A DNA stretch of 49,362 bases. Origin: Candidatus Bacteroides merdigallinarum (GTDB taxonomy: Bacteria > Bacteroidota > Bacteroidia > Bacteroidales > Bacteroidaceae). Below are positions 9,171 through 17,905 of the stretch, piece after piece. The notes under the pieces were generated by a model. The model saw only the letters and a program-made list of their open reading frames with translations, searched no databases and was not told the origin of the DNA. The stretch covers positions 1 to 49,362 of the forward strand of contig DXBX01000010.1 of assembly GCA_019116285.1 (NCBI GenBank), given 5' to 3'. The position numbers and the translations under genes were made by a program. Each line of letters starts with the position of its first letter. Positions within the stretch are counted from its first letter, which is position 1.

Positions 9171-9785
9171 ATGAAATTGTATCGAAATTGCCTCAAACGG
9201 ACGTTGGATTTTTGCCTGACTTTACTGGCCGTTGTCGCCCTGTCACCATTTTTGCTGTTGATTGCAATTTGGCTGCATTTTGCCAACAAAGGTGCTGGGG
9301 TATTCTTTACGCAGGAACGTCCGGGCAAGGGAGGACAGATATTCAAGGTCATCAAGTTCAAGACCATGACGGATGAGCGGGATGCAAATGGTAATTTGTT
9401 ACCAGATGAACAACGGCTGACCAAAGTGGGGCGTTTCATCCGCTCCACATCCATTGATGAATTGCCACAGCTGATAAACGTGTTGAAAGGCGACATGGCC
9501 TTGATTGGACCACGCCCCCTGCTTGTGCAATACTTGCCCTTATACAACAAGGAACAGGCTCGGCGTCACGAAGTACGTCCGGGAATCACAGGTTGGGCGC
9601 AATGCCACGGGCGGAACGCCATCAGTTGGAGCAAGAAGTTTGAACTGGACGTATGGTATGTAGACCATTGTTCTTTCCTGTTGGATCTGAAAATCATCTT
9701 ACTAACTATAAAGAAGGTATTGGTTCGGGAAGGCATTTCTTCGGAAACGTCTGCCACGATGGAACCTTTTACCGGAAATAACTGA
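9171..9785 (+). CDS. pglC: Initiating phosphoglycosyltransferase, PglC-like (bacterial sugar transferase)
   Basis: The 204-residue monotopic enzyme moves a phospho-sugar from its UDP donor to undecaprenyl phosphate, starting the lipid-linked glycan. One hydrophobic stretch (about residues 12-37) contains Ser25-Pro26, the helix-break that makes the re-entrant membrane helix of this family. The catalytic Asp96-Glu97 pair lies in [16 protein letters not shown], followed by LIGPRPLL and the [17 protein letters not shown] signature. The size is that of small PglC-type enzymes, not the longer WbaP type. Its neighbours pglD, pglE and a PglF-like gene would make UDP-diNAc-bacillosamine, which is therefore the likely substrate. 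Confidence 0.88.
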   Translation: MKLYRNCLKRTLDFCLTLLAVVALSPFLLLIAIWLHFANKGAGVFFTQERPGKGGQIFKVIKFKTMTDERDANGNLLPDEQRLTKVGRFIRSTSIDELPQLINVLKGDMALIGPRPLLVQYLPLYNKEQARRHEVRPGITGWAQCHGRNAISWSKKFELDVWYVDHCSFLLDLKIILLTIKKVLVREGISSETSATMEPFTGNN

Positions 9786-9792
9786 TTCGCAT

Positions 9793-10380
9793 ATGTATTT
9801 ATATGGAGCAAGTGGCCATGCCAAGGTAATCATTGACATCCTGGAAGCATCTGGTTTACAGGTCGAAGGCCTGATAGATGACAATCCGAATATCAACCAA
9901 CTACAAGGTTATCCGGTGCGGCATACATTTACCGGAGAATCACCTTTCATCATAAGCATCGGCAACAACAAGATTCGGAAACAGGTGACGGAAAGATTGC
10001 AGGCTTCCTATGGAAAAGCCATCCATCCGTCAGCCATTCTTTCTCCGACAGCAAAAATTGGAGATGGAACCGTAGTCATGCAGGGGGCCATTATTCAGGC
10101 GGATGCAAATGTGGGAAAACATTGCATCATCAACACCGGTGCTTCTGTGGATCATGAATGCGTCATAGGAAATTATGTGCATGTTTCCCCGCACGCAACG
10201 CTTTGCGGAAATGTCCATGTCGGAGAAGGAAGCTGGATAGGTGCGGGCACAACTGCCATTCCGAACTTAAGTATCGGCAAGTGGTGCGTGATAGGAGCCG
10301 GTTCCGTTATCACGGAAGATATACCTGACCACGTCTTGGCATTTGGCAATCCTTGCAGAATTATCCGTTACTTGGAATAA
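9793..10380 (+). CDS. pglD: UDP-amino-sugar N-acetyltransferase, PglD/NeuD type
   Basis: The 195-residue protein has an N-terminal Rossmann-like sugar-binding domain (MYLYGASGHAKVIIDIL, then GLIDDNP). A left-handed beta-helix of hexapeptide repeats follows from about residue 78. His121 in SVDHECVIGN is at the place of the catalytic His of Campylobacter PglD. It should acetylate the C4 amine of UDP-4-amino-4,6-dideoxy-GlcNAc using acetyl-CoA. It follows the phosphoglycosyltransferase by 7 bases. NeuD-like O-acetyltransferases share this fold, but the neighbouring aminotransferase favours the PglD role. Confidence 0.85.
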   Translation: MYLYGASGHAKVIIDILEASGLQVEGLIDDNPNINQLQGYPVRHTFTGESPFIISIGNNKIRKQVTERLQASYGKAIHPSAILSPTAKIGDGTVVMQGAIIQADANVGKHCIINTGASVDHECVIGNYVHVSPHATLCGNVHVGEGSWIGAGTTAIPNLSIGKWCVIGAGSVITEDIPDHVLAFGNPCRIIRYLE

Positions 10381-10461
10381 AATTCCGGTTCAGGCAAGAC
10401 AATTATCGTAAGCATCAGCCGCCTTTTCATAGGCAATCAATTTTTATCTGACAAATACATC

Positions 10462-10485
10462 GGCATTTGATTGTTTTCAAATGCC
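10462..10485 (+). other. Hairpin in the widest gap of the polysaccharide operon
   Basis: The 139-base gap between pglD and the aminotransferase holds an inverted repeat, GGCATTTGA at 10462-10470 and TCAAATGCC at 10477-10485. This is a perfect 9-bp stem with a 6-base loop. No T-run follows it, so it is not a typical intrinsic terminator. It could protect mRNA ends or tune expression of the last two genes. Confidence 0.5.
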
Positions 10486-10519
10486 CACACAACTGCATAC
10501 TATAAAAATCATATCTGAT

Positions 10520-11788
10520 ATGGCAAAAAAACGTATCTATTTGTGCCTTGCCCACATGAGCGGCAAGGAACAGGCTTTCATTCAGGAAGCTTTCGATACC
10601 AATTGGGTAGTCCCCCTCGGTCCCAATGTCAACGGCTTTGAGGAAGACTTGGAAAGATTTGTGAATCATACAGAGGGCTTGCACGATAATTCAGAGAACA
10701 AAAAAGTGGTGGCCCTTTCCGCCGGCACGGCTGCGGTACACTTGGCATTGATAGCCTGCGGCGTGAAAGCCGGGGATGAAGTGTTGGTACAGAGCTTCAC
10801 TTTCTGTGCTTCAGCCCATCCGGTGACTTACTTGGGAGCTACTCCGGTCTTTGTAGATTCGGAGCCACTGACTTGGAACATGAGCCCGGAATTGCTGGAA
10901 AAGGCGATCACAGGCCGAATGGCTGTTACGGGAAAGAAGCCGAAGGCCATTGTGCCGGTGTACTTGTATGGTATGCCAGCCATGATAGAGGAAATCTGTG
11001 CGGTAGCCGACAAATATGACATTCCCGTCATAGAAGATGCAGCCGAAGGATTTGGCAGCCGGTATAACGGACAAGTCTGCGGAACCTTTGGAAAGTATGG
11101 TATCCTTTCTTTCAATGGAAACAAGATGATTACCACTTCTGGTGGCGGTGCCTTGATATGCCCGGATGAGGAATCAAAAAGGAAAATCATGTTCTACGCA
11201 ACTCAGGCACGGGAAGCTTATCCTTACTATCAGCATGAGGAGATAGGCTATAACTACCGGATGTCCAACATATGCGCCGGTATCGGACGTGGACAAATGA
11301 CTGTGCTTGATGAGCATATTGCCCATCATAGGCATGTGCAGGCTTTGTACAAGGAACTGCTCAAGGAGGTAAACGGAATTACGATTCATGAGAATCCTTC
11401 GTCTCGTTTTGACAGCAATTACTGGCTGACCACCATCCTGCTTGACCCTGACCTCCGCGTAAAAGGCGAGGAACATGTCTATGAAAGTGTGATACAAGGT
11501 GCAGTAGGAGGTGCAGCCGGTGTGACCCATGCCGCTTCCAATCCCCATACGGATTGCGAACCAGATAGAAATGTGGAAGCCATGCGCATTGCTTTGGATG
11601 TGGCAGGCGTAGAATCTCGTCCGTTGTGGAAACCGATGCACCTACAGCCTGTGTACAAACAGAATCCGTGCTATACGGATGGTACCTCGGAATGGCTATT
11701 CAAAAGAGGATTGTGCCTGCCAGCCGGACCGTATGTCACCGACCAAGACGTGGCATACATTGTAGAAACGATTAAAAAAAGTATCTAA
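10520..11788 (+). CDS. pglE: DegT/DnrJ/EryC1-family PLP aminotransferase, PglE-like
   Basis: The start is taken at ATG 10520 (MAKKRIYLCLAHMSGKEQAF); the ATG at 10481 would add 13 atypical residues and lies inside the hairpin. The 422-residue PLP enzyme should transfer an amino group from glutamate to the C4 ketone of UDP-4-keto-6-deoxy-GlcNAc. The cofactor Lys is K202 in SFNGNKMITTSGGGAL. The PLP-phosphate loop is ALSAGTAAVHLAL near residue 65, and IEDAAEGFGS near 171 carries the ring-stacking Asp. WVVPLGPNVNGFE at the N-terminus is typical of PglE/PseC relatives. It forms a pathway with the pglC, pglD and pglF-like genes. Confidence 0.88.
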   Translation: MAKKRIYLCLAHMSGKEQAFIQEAFDTNWVVPLGPNVNGFEEDLERFVNHTEGLHDNSENKKVVALSAGTAAVHLALIACGVKAGDEVLVQSFTFCASAHPVTYLGATPVFVDSEPLTWNMSPELLEKAITGRMAVTGKKPKAIVPVYLYGMPAMIEEICAVADKYDIPVIEDAAEGFGSRYNGQVCGTFGKYGILSFNGNKMITTSGGGALICPDEESKRKIMFYATQAREAYPYYQHEEIGYNYRMSNICAGIGRGQMTVLDEHIAHHRHVQALYKELLKEVNGITIHENPSSRFDSNYWLTTILLDPDLRVKGEEHVYESVIQGAVGGAAGVTHAASNPHTDCEPDRNVEAMRIALDVAGVESRPLWKPMHLQPVYKQNPCYTDGTSEWLFKRGLCLPAGPYVTDQDVAYIVETIKKSI

Positions 11789-11805
11789 TAAAAACAGATG
11801 AGTAA

Positions 11806-13716
11806 ATGATTTCAAGCCTTTCTAATTGGTATTTTTCCAAGAGGGCACTTCCATTTTGGGTCATTCTCATTTTGGATTGCCTGATTGTACTGGGCGCGGA
11901 CTTTTTCGTCTATGCGCTCAACAACGGAACATTGCATACCCTTCAGCATTTTAACCTTTTGCTGGGAGCATTTTGCTTTTACCTTTTCTTCTATATTATA
12001 GGCTTTAGGCTGTTTCATACCTATTCAGGAATCATCCGCTATTCTTCCTTCGTGGATTTGCAACGGACAGGTTTTGCCATGCTGACCGGACTGATATTAA
12101 TCATGGGGATGAAATATGTTTTCCACTCAGACCACTGGCTCATGGAGATTCGTATGAGGGACATTGGGCTTGCCGCCCTGTTGGCGACCACACTGATGTG
12201 GGCTATGCGTGTCTTGGTGAAATTCTTGTATGACTCCGCTTTCCATCAGAAGCAGGCCAAGCGTGTCTTCATCTATGGGGTAAAAGCCGGTGGTGTAGGA
12301 TTGGCCAAAAGCATCCGCAACCAGGATGCGTCCGCCTTTATCCTTGCCGGGTTCGTGTCGGATGAGTCGGATATGACCAGCCGGTATCTGATGGGGGTAC
12401 GGGTGTTTCCGAATGACGAGAATCTGTTGAAAGAAATGAAACGGCTCCATGCAAAAGCTCTGCTGGTATCTCCGCTGAAAAACGATGCCATACGGAATAA
12501 TCCCGATATGGTCAGTCGACTGGTGTCCGCAGGCATCAAAATACATATGACTTCCGGCCTACAAGAATGGGACGGGAAAAGTGATCTGAGCCACACACTG
12601 CTGAAAGAAGTGGAAATAGAAGACTTGCTGCCCCGTGAAAAAATAGAAATTAACTTAGATTCAGTGAAGGAATTACTGAAAGACAAGGTTATTCTGATAA
12701 CCGGTGCGGCGGGAAGCATTGGCAGTGAGATAGTACGGCAAGTAGCACAGTTTAATCCGCGTAGACTAATTCTGATAGACCAGGCCGAAACGCCCTTGCA
12801 TGACATCCGACTGATGATGGCCAAACAATGGCCGGATATAGAAGCGCAGACCATCGTTAGTGACATTTGTATGAAGGAACGGATGGAGGAGATCTTTACA
12901 GAAAGTCGACCGGATTATGTATTTCATGCAGCGGCTTACAAACATGTACCCATGATGGAAAACAATCCGGGGGAGAGCATCCGTAACAATGTGGACGGCA
13001 CACGAATCATTGCAGACTTGTCCGTCAAGTATGGCGTGAAGAAATTTGTCATGGTGTCCACCGATAAAGCCGTGAACCCGACCAATGTGATGGGATGCTC
13101 CAAGCGCATCTGTGAGATTTATGTGCAGAGTCTGGACAAGGCCATCAAGGACGGCAAAGTGAAAGGAGTCACCCAATTCGTAACTACCCGTTTCGGGAAT
13201 GTGTTGGGGTCAAATGGCTCTGTCATCCCCTTGTTCAAGGAGCAAATCAAGCATGGTGGGCCTGTGACTGTTACGCATAAAGATATCGTCCGTTATTTCA
13301 TGCTGATACCCGAGGCTTGCAAATTGGTGCTGGAAGCGGGAACCATGGGAAATGGCGGTGAAATCTTTGTGTTCGACATGGGAAATCCTGTAAAAATCAT
13401 CGACCTTGCAAAAAGGATGATCCAACTGAGCGGGGCCAAGAATGTAGAGATACAAATCACCGGTTTGCGCGATGGTGAGAAACTCTACGAAGAGGTGCTG
13501 AATGAAAAAGAAAACACGCAGCCTACGTTCCACCCCAAGATAAAAATCGCCAAGGTGCGGGAGTATGATTACGAGGATGCCTGCCGGCAAGTGAATGACC
13601 TGGTGAAAGCCAGCGTGACGGAAAGTGATATGGAAATCGTGAAACGGATGAAAGACATGGTGCCGGAATTCAAGAGCCAACATTCAGTCTATGAAGTGCT
13701 TGATAAGAGTGAATGA
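11806..13716 (+). CDS. pglF: Membrane-anchored UDP-GlcNAc 4,6-dehydratase, CapD/PglF type
   Basis: The 636-residue protein has four predicted membrane spans in the first about 135 residues, a CoA-binding-like Rossmann domain (about 145-260, from FIYGVKAGGVGLAKSIR) and an SDR catalytic domain from about 280 with ITGAAGSIGSEIVRQ. The active-site region VSTDKAVNPTNVMGCSKRICE has Met in place of the usual SDR Tyr, as in PglF. It should make UDP-4-keto-6-deoxy-GlcNAc, the substrate of the aminotransferase just upstream. It is the last gene of the operon and is followed by a strong terminator. FlaA1-like and CapD names describe the same family. Confidence 0.88.
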   Translation: MISSLSNWYFSKRALPFWVILILDCLIVLGADFFVYALNNGTLHTLQHFNLLLGAFCFYLFFYIIGFRLFHTYSGIIRYSSFVDLQRTGFAMLTGLILIMGMKYVFHSDHWLMEIRMRDIGLAALLATTLMWAMRVLVKFLYDSAFHQKQAKRVFIYGVKAGGVGLAKSIRNQDASAFILAGFVSDESDMTSRYLMGVRVFPNDENLLKEMKRLHAKALLVSPLKNDAIRNNPDMVSRLVSAGIKIHMTSGLQEWDGKSDLSHTLLKEVEIEDLLPREKIEINLDSVKELLKDKVILITGAAGSIGSEIVRQVAQFNPRRLILIDQAETPLHDIRLMMAKQWPDIEAQTIVSDICMKERMEEIFTESRPDYVFHAAAYKHVPMMENNPGESIRNNVDGTRIIADLSVKYGVKKFVMVSTDKAVNPTNVMGCSKRICEIYVQSLDKAIKDGKVKGVTQFVTTRFGNVLGSNGSVIPLFKEQIKHGGPVTVTHKDIVRYFMLIPEACKLVLEAGTMGNGGEIFVFDMGNPVKIIDLAKRMIQLSGAKNVEIQITGLRDGEKLYEEVLNEKENTQPTFHPKIKIAKVREYDYEDACRQVNDLVKASVTESDMEIVKRMKDMVPEFKSQHSVYEVLDKSE

Positions 13717-13741
13717 TGTAGGCTTCCAATAGACAATATAT

Positions 13742-13790
13742 AACAATAGCGACTGTTACTATGAATTGAATAGGGACAGTCGCTATTGTT
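13742..13790 (+). terminator. Intrinsic terminator of the polysaccharide operon
   Basis: A perfect 15-bp stem is formed by AACAATAGCGACTGT (13742-13756) and ACAGTCGCTATTGTT (13776-13790) around a 19-base loop. TTTGTTGT follows. It lies 25 bases after the pglF-like stop codon and before the cobU promoter, so it separates the two operons. Confidence 0.88.
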
Positions 13791-13831
13791 TTTGTTGTAT
13801 CTACTCTATATGTAGTTTGCCGGGAAAGCCC

Positions 13832-13839
13832 TATATTTG
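13832..13839 (+). promoter_or_regulatory. Bacteroidota-type -7 promoter element for the cobUTSC operon
   Basis: TATATTTG matches the TAnnTTTG consensus of the primary sigma factor in Bacteroidota. It sits 21 bases before the cobU ATG. No clean TTTG is seen at the proper -33 spacing. The spacer is too short for a cobalamin riboswitch. Confidence 0.6.
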
Positions 13840-13860
13840 CATCTTTGAATAGAAAATAGT

Positions 13861-14376
13861 ATGAAACGGATTATTCTTATCACCGGAGGAGCCCGTTCGG
13901 GCAAGAGTACGCAGGCCGAGCGATTGGCGCTTGCCTGGTCTCCTTGTCCTGTCTATATGGCAACGGCACGTATATGGGATGAAGAGTTCCGGGAGCGGGT
14001 ACGGCGGCATCAGGCACGTCGCGGGCCGGAGTGGACCAATATTGAGGAGGAGAAATACCTGAGCCGCCATGATGTGACGGGACGGGTGGTATTGGTGGAC
14101 TGCATGACACTGTGGTGCACCAACTTCTTCTTCGACCTGGACAGCGATATTGACCGTGCCCTGGAGGCTGCGAAACAGGAGTTTGATGCGTTTACCCGGC
14201 AGGATGCCACGTTCATCTTTGTCACCAATGAGATAGGATTGGGCGGCACGTCGGACAATGAGTTGCAGCGGAAGTTCACCGACCTGTTGGGGTGGATGAA
14301 CCAGTATGTCGCGGCTTGTGCGGACGAGGTGGTACTGATGGTATCCGGCATCCCGGTAACAATAAAAAATGATTGA
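13861..14376 (+). CDS. cobU: Adenosylcobinamide kinase / adenosylcobinamide-phosphate guanylyltransferase
   Basis: The 171-residue bifunctional enzyme phosphorylates adenosylcobinamide and transfers GMP to give AdoCbi-GDP. The P-loop GGARSGKST is at residues 9-17. His50 in [13 protein letters not shown] is at the place of the guanylylated His of Salmonella Cob[11 protein letters not shown] near residue 80 and VTNEIGLGG near 120 complete the family motifs. It is the first gene of cobUTSC, with a near-consensus promoter upstream. Its stop lies 5 bases before the chosen cobT ATG. Confidence 0.93.
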   Translation: MKRIILITGGARSGKSTQAERLALAWSPCPVYMATARIWDEEFRERVRRHQARRGPEWTNIEEEKYLSRHDVTGRVVLVDCMTLWCTNFFFDLDSDIDRALEAAKQEFDAFTRQDATFIFVTNEIGLGGTSDNELQRKFTDLLGWMNQYVAACADEVVLMVSGIPVTIKND

Positions 14377-14381
14377 ACAGC

Positions 14382-15422
14382 ATGATACAGACATTTCACA
14401 TAACAGCTCCGGACCAACGGATGCGCCCGCTGATTCAGGAGAAGATAGACAACTTGACCAAACCCAAAGGCTCTTTGGGACGGTTGGAAGAAGTGGCCTT
14501 GCAGATAGGCCTTATCCAGCAAAGCCTCTCACCCGAATTGCGGCATCCGCAGAATATCATCTTTGCGGCAGACCATGGCATTGAGCGGGAAGGAGTCAGC
14601 GTGTCGCCTCGCGATGTCACCTGGCAACAGACGTTGAATTTCCTGGAAGGCGGAGCGGGAATCAATTTCCTGTGCCGCCAGCATGGATTCACCCTGAAGG
14701 TGGTGGATGCGGGGGTAGACCACGACTTGCCCTACGAGCGGGGCATTATTAATAAGAAGGTGCGCCGGGGCAGTCGGAACTTCCTGCACGAAGCCGCGCT
14801 GACGGATGAAGAAGTGGCGCAGTGCATGGCGTATGGTGCCGAGGTGGTAAGGCAGTGCTGGGACGAAGGAAGCAATGTGCTGAGTTTCGGAGAAATGGGC
14901 ATCGGGAATACGTCCCCTTCCTCTGTGTGGATGCACCTGTTCACCGGGATTCCTCTGGAGCAATGCCTGGGGGTAGGTAGCGGCTTGGATAGTGCGGGCA
15001 TCCGTCATAAATATGAGGTGCTGCATGAAGCCGTGGCCCGTTATGCGGGCGACAAGTCTCCCCGGGACATTCTCCGCTATTTCGGTGGGTTGGAGATGGT
15101 GATGGCCGTGGGAGCCATGCTTCAGGCGGCGGAACTGAAGATGCTTATCCTCGTGGATGGATTTATCATGACCAACTGTATGCTGGCTGCTTCCCGGCTG
15201 TATCCGGCCGTCATGGACTATGCCATCTTCGGTCATCAGGGCGACGAGGCCGGACATAAACTGTTGTTGGACCTGATGCACGCCCGTCCTTTGCTCAATC
15301 TGGGCTTGCGCCTGGGCGAAGGCTCCGGGGCTGTCTGTGCCTATCCCATAGTGGATGCTGCCGTGCGGATGATGAACGAGATGGACAGCTTCTCCCATGC
15401 GAATATCACTAAATACTTTTGA
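14382..15422 (+). CDS. cobT: Nicotinate-nucleotide-dimethylbenzimidazole phosphoribosyltransferase
   Basis: The start is ATG 14382 ([17 protein letters not shown]); the TTG at 14373 would overlap cobU. The 346-residue enzyme activates the lower-ligand base to its alpha-ribotide. Visible motifs are [11 protein letters not shown] near residue 28, [11 protein letters not shown] near 60, [12 protein letters not shown] near 170 and [11 protein letters not shown] near 310, whose Glu is the presumed general base. The family more often reads GNTTPAAA, so the Ser-rich form is a small variation. It lies between cobU and cobS in the same operon. Confidence 0.93.
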   Translation: MIQTFHITAPDQRMRPLIQEKIDNLTKPKGSLGRLEEVALQIGLIQQSLSPELRHPQNIIFAADHGIEREGVSVSPRDVTWQQTLNFLEGGAGINFLCRQHGFTLKVVDAGVDHDLPYERGIINKKVRRGSRNFLHEAALTDEEVAQCMAYGAEVVRQCWDEGSNVLSFGEMGIGNTSPSSVWMHLFTGIPLEQCLGVGSGLDSAGIRHKYEVLHEAVARYAGDKSPRDILRYFGGLEMVMAVGAMLQAAELKMLILVDGFIMTNCMLAASRLYPAVMDYAIFGHQGDEAGHKLLLDLMHARPLLNLGLRLGEGSGAVCAYPIVDAAVRMMNEMDSFSHANITKYF

Positions 15423-15428
15423 GGCCCG

Positions 15429-16172
15429 ATGAAAAATCTGCTTGCTGCCTTTATTTTTTTTACCCGCCTTCCCTTTTGGCGGATAGCTGCGGTGCCTGCC
15501 GAGTGTTTCAAGCACGTGGTGCCTTATTGGCCGGTAGTGGGTTGGCTGACGGGCGGTGTACTGGCAGGCACGCTTTGGCTGTTGGCGCAGGTATTGCCGT
15601 TGCAGTTGGCTTGGATGGGTGCGATAGCGGTCCGCTTGTTGGTGACCGGCTGTCTGCACGAAGATGGGTTTGCCGACTTCTGCGACGGATTCGGTGGCGG
15701 TATCACCCGCGAGCGGACGCTGGCCATCATGAAAGATTCGCACATAGGCACCTATGGCGTGGTGGGACTGATCGTGTACTTCCTGTTGTGGTCGCAGATG
15801 GCTGTTCTTCCGCTCGCTACCCTTTGCGCGATGGCTTTCACGGCCGATGTCTATGCCAAATGGTGTGCGTCCCACATCATCAATCTGCTGCCTTATGCCC
15901 GCCGGGAAGAAGAAAGCAAGGCCAAAGTGCTGTATAGCCGGATGACGTGGCCGGAGGTGCTCCTCGGTCTTATAGCCGGCTGGTTGCCCCTGGTGTTTTT
16001 GCAGCCGGCCGGGTGGTGGATGGCTTGTCTTTGTCCGCCGGTGGTGTTCCTGTTGCTTTGCCGATGGATGAAGCGGCGCATCGGGGGCTATACGGGCGAT
16101 TGTTGCGGGGCGGTATTCCTGCTCTGCGAATTCTCATTTTACGTAGGAGCTCTGGTATGTGTATGGAACTGA
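15429..16172 (+). CDS. cobS: Adenosylcobinamide-GDP ribazoletransferase (cobalamin synthase)
   Basis: The 247-residue integral membrane enzyme joins AdoCbi-GDP and alpha-ribazole (phosphate) to give the complete cobalamin. It has the N-terminal FIFFTRLPFWR motif near residue 10 and the metal-binding CLHEDGFADFCDGFGGG near residue 75, then MKDSHIGTYGVVGL. About six hydrophobic spans follow. The gene is 6 bases after cobT, and its 3' end overlaps the start of cobC, so they are probably coupled. Confidence 0.93.
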   Translation: MKNLLAAFIFFTRLPFWRIAAVPAECFKHVVPYWPVVGWLTGGVLAGTLWLLAQVLPLQLAWMGAIAVRLLVTGCLHEDGFADFCDGFGGGITRERTLAIMKDSHIGTYGVVGLIVYFLLWSQMAVLPLATLCAMAFTADVYAKWCASHIINLLPYARREEESKAKVLYSRMTWPEVLLGLIAGWLPLVFLQPAGWWMACLCPPVVFLLLCRWMKRRIGGYTGDCCGAVFLLCEFSFYVGALVCVWN

Positions 16173-16696
16173 TACTTGTCCGGCATACCTCGGTGGATGT
16201 CCCTCCCGGCACCTGTTACGGGCAGACAGACGTCCCCTTGCGTCCCTCCTTTCCGGAAGAGGCAGAGGCGGTGTGCAGGCAGTTGGCCGGATATGCGCCT
16301 TTTGACAGGGTGTACACCAGTCCGTTGAGCCGTTGTATCCGTCTGGTTGAATATGGCGGCTATGCCGATGCTGTGCGCGATGCCCGCCTGTTGGAACTGA
16401 ATTTCGGTGCCTGGGAGATGCAGCGGTATGAGGAGATACGCGACCCGCGTCTGGAAGCCTGGTATACCGACTACTTGCATGTGCCGGCTACCGGGGGCGA
16501 ATCCTTTACGGACCAGTTGCATCGTGTGTCCGCTTTCCTGGATGAATTGCGGAGGGAATCCTTTCGCCGGGTGGCGTTGTTCACGCATGGGGGTGTCATT
16601 GCTTGCGCCCAGGTCTATGCAGGAGCTGTTCCTTTGGAGAAGGCGTTCAGTGGGGTGCCTTCCTATGGTGGGATTGTGCCTATACTCCTGCGGTAA
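16157..16696 (+). CDS. cobC: Alpha-ribazole-5'-phosphate phosphatase (histidine phosphatase family)
   Basis: The start is ATG 16157 (MCMELILVRHTSVD), overlapping cobS by 16 bases; ATG 16163 is equally plausible. The 179-residue phosphoglycerate-mutase-fold protein has the phosphohistidine motif LVRHT near residue 10, a second catalytic Arg region in YTSPLSRCIRL near 50, an ELNFGAWE motif near 80 and a distal FTHGG near 140. It removes the phosphate left on alpha-ribazole or cobalamin 5'-phosphate in the last step. It ends the plus-strand cob operon. The convergent cbiB gene ends 264 bases further on. Confidence 0.88.
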   Translation: MCMELILVRHTSVDVPPGTCYGQTDVPLRPSFPEEAEAVCRQLAGYAPFDRVYTSPLSRCIRLVEYGGYADAVRDARLLELNFGAWEMQRYEEIRDPRLEAWYTDYLHVPATGGESFTDQLHRVSAFLDELRRESFRRVALFTHGGVIACAQVYAGAVPLEKAFSGVPSYGGIVPILLR

Positions 16697-16787
16697 TGTG
16701 CCTTCTGCCTGAAAGAACTAGGGGAAGTGAGTGAAAAAACTGCTGAGACTAAGGAAAAAAGTTTGTGAAATGCAGGAAAAAGCTTTA

Positions 16788-16871
16788 TTTCCAGCCTAAA
16801 AATATACATTTCCAGCCTAAAGATGTATATTTCCAGCCTAGAGTTATACATTTCCAGCCTGGATATATACT
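16788..16871. repeat. Tandem array A: four 21-bp units between convergent cob operons
   Basis: The core TTTCCAGCCT recurs at 16788, 16809, 16830 and 16851, an exact 21-bp period. The other half of each unit is an AT-rich TATACA-like stretch that varies by a few bases. The array is in the 264-base spacer between the stops of cobC (+) and cbiB (-). Around units 1-2, TATACAT (16804-16810) and ATGTATA (16823-16829) form a 7-bp inverted repeat. The rest of the spacer shows two copies of CTCCGGCTA (around 16875 and 16919) and no convincing gene. Confidence 0.85.
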
Positions 16872-16960
16872 TTTCTCCGGCTATTGTCCGGTTTTTCTAG
16901 CGGACTTCACGGTTTTTCCTCCGGCTAAAGGATGTTTTTCTTCCTGCTATTGTGTCGGGC

Positions 16961-17899
16961 TCACGTTGCAGAAATCAATAATAGGAGGCAGACGAGGAGG
17001 ATGCTCACTCCTTCTGCCCGCCGGTTGATTCGTACAGCCAGCTGCATGTCCTGCGTGTTCAGCGGACGGTCGTTCGAGCCGATATAGGGTTTCCAGACTT
17101 CTTGCCCGAAATAATCATGCGGCCCGCCGAAGCGGCAGTTCAGGATACCGGCCAAGGCTGCTTCGGGATAACCGGAGTTGGGGCTGGCATGTTCTCCGCC
17201 ATACCGTAGGACGAATTTCAACAAACCGGGACGTCCGGACACGATGACCATCAGCAAGGCGGTCAGCCGGGCAGGGATATAGTTGGCCACATCGTCCAGC
17301 CGGGCGGCAAAGCATCCGAAGCGTCGGTAGCGCTCGTTGCGGTAGCCTATCATCGAATCCAGCGTATTGATCATCTTGTACATCATCATGCCCGGTACTC
17401 CTAACAAGGCATACCAGAACAGCGGCGCAATGACACCGTCACTCAGATTCTCCGCCAGCGTTTCCAGTGCGGCAGTACGTACTTCATGGGCGGAAAGGGC
17501 TTGTGTGTCGCGTCCTACGATGCGTGCCACCTGCCTGCGTCCTTCGTCCAGCGAGCGGTCGAGGGCATGGAACACTTCCCGAACCTCGCGTACCAAGGTC
17601 GTTCCGGCCAGGCAATAGAAGATGAGCAGAGTCTCCAAGCCCGTTTTCAGCCAAGGCGATACATAGAGGGAGGCACCTTGCAGGAGAACCCGTGTCAAGA
17701 GATACGTGCCTGCCACCAACAGGAGGGTCATCATCATGCCTTTGGCAAAACGTCCGCGCCCTTTGTTCCAGACATGTTCTCCGCAAGAGATGGTTCGCCC
17801 GAAGGCTACTACGGGATGGGGCAGCCAGACAGGGTCTCCAAGCAGGCGGTCCAGCAGCCAGGCTGCCACTAAGGGGAGTATGACTATGAGATGTTCCAT
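16961..17899 (-). CDS. cbiB: Adenosylcobinamide-phosphate synthase (CbiB/CobD)
   Basis: The 312-residue membrane protein attaches aminopropanol phosphate to adenosylcobyric acid. It begins MEHLIVILPLVAAWLLDRLLGDPVWLPHPV, with the family motif DRLLGDP...HPVVAFG. It continues with LAENLSDGVIAPLFWYALLG near residue 160, NTLDSMIGYRNERYRRFG near 190 and ASPNSGYPEAALAG near 240. Four to five hydrophobic spans are visible. It is the last gene of the minus-strand cob operon, 6 bases after cobD, and faces cobUTSC. Confidence 0.93.
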   Translation of the reverse strand: MEHLIVILPLVAAWLLDRLLGDPVWLPHPVVAFGRTISCGEHVWNKGRGRFAKGMMMTLLLVAGTYLLTRVLLQGASLYVSPWLKTGLETLLIFYCLAGTTLVREVREVFHALDRSLDEGRRQVARIVGRDTQALSAHEVRTAALETLAENLSDGVIAPLFWYALLGVPGMMMYKMINTLDSMIGYRNERYRRFGCFAARLDDVANYIPARLTALLMVIVSGRPGLLKFVLRYGGEHASPNSGYPEAALAGILNCRFGGPHDYFGQEVWKPYIGSNDRPLNTQDMQLAVRINRRAEGVSILLVCLLLLISAT

Positions 17900-17905
17900 G
17901 CGAAT

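Noticed and set aside
13717..13860. Cobalamin riboswitch before cobU, cobQ or the outer-membrane barrel gene
   Set aside because: The cobU and cobQ leaders are only tens of bases long, and I found no B12-box-like core in the 293-base spacer before the barrel gene.
16765..17028. Plus-strand heptapeptide-repeat ORF over array A
   Set aside because: It has no promoter or family similarity, runs antisense into cbiB, and the period of 21 makes any frame look repetitive.
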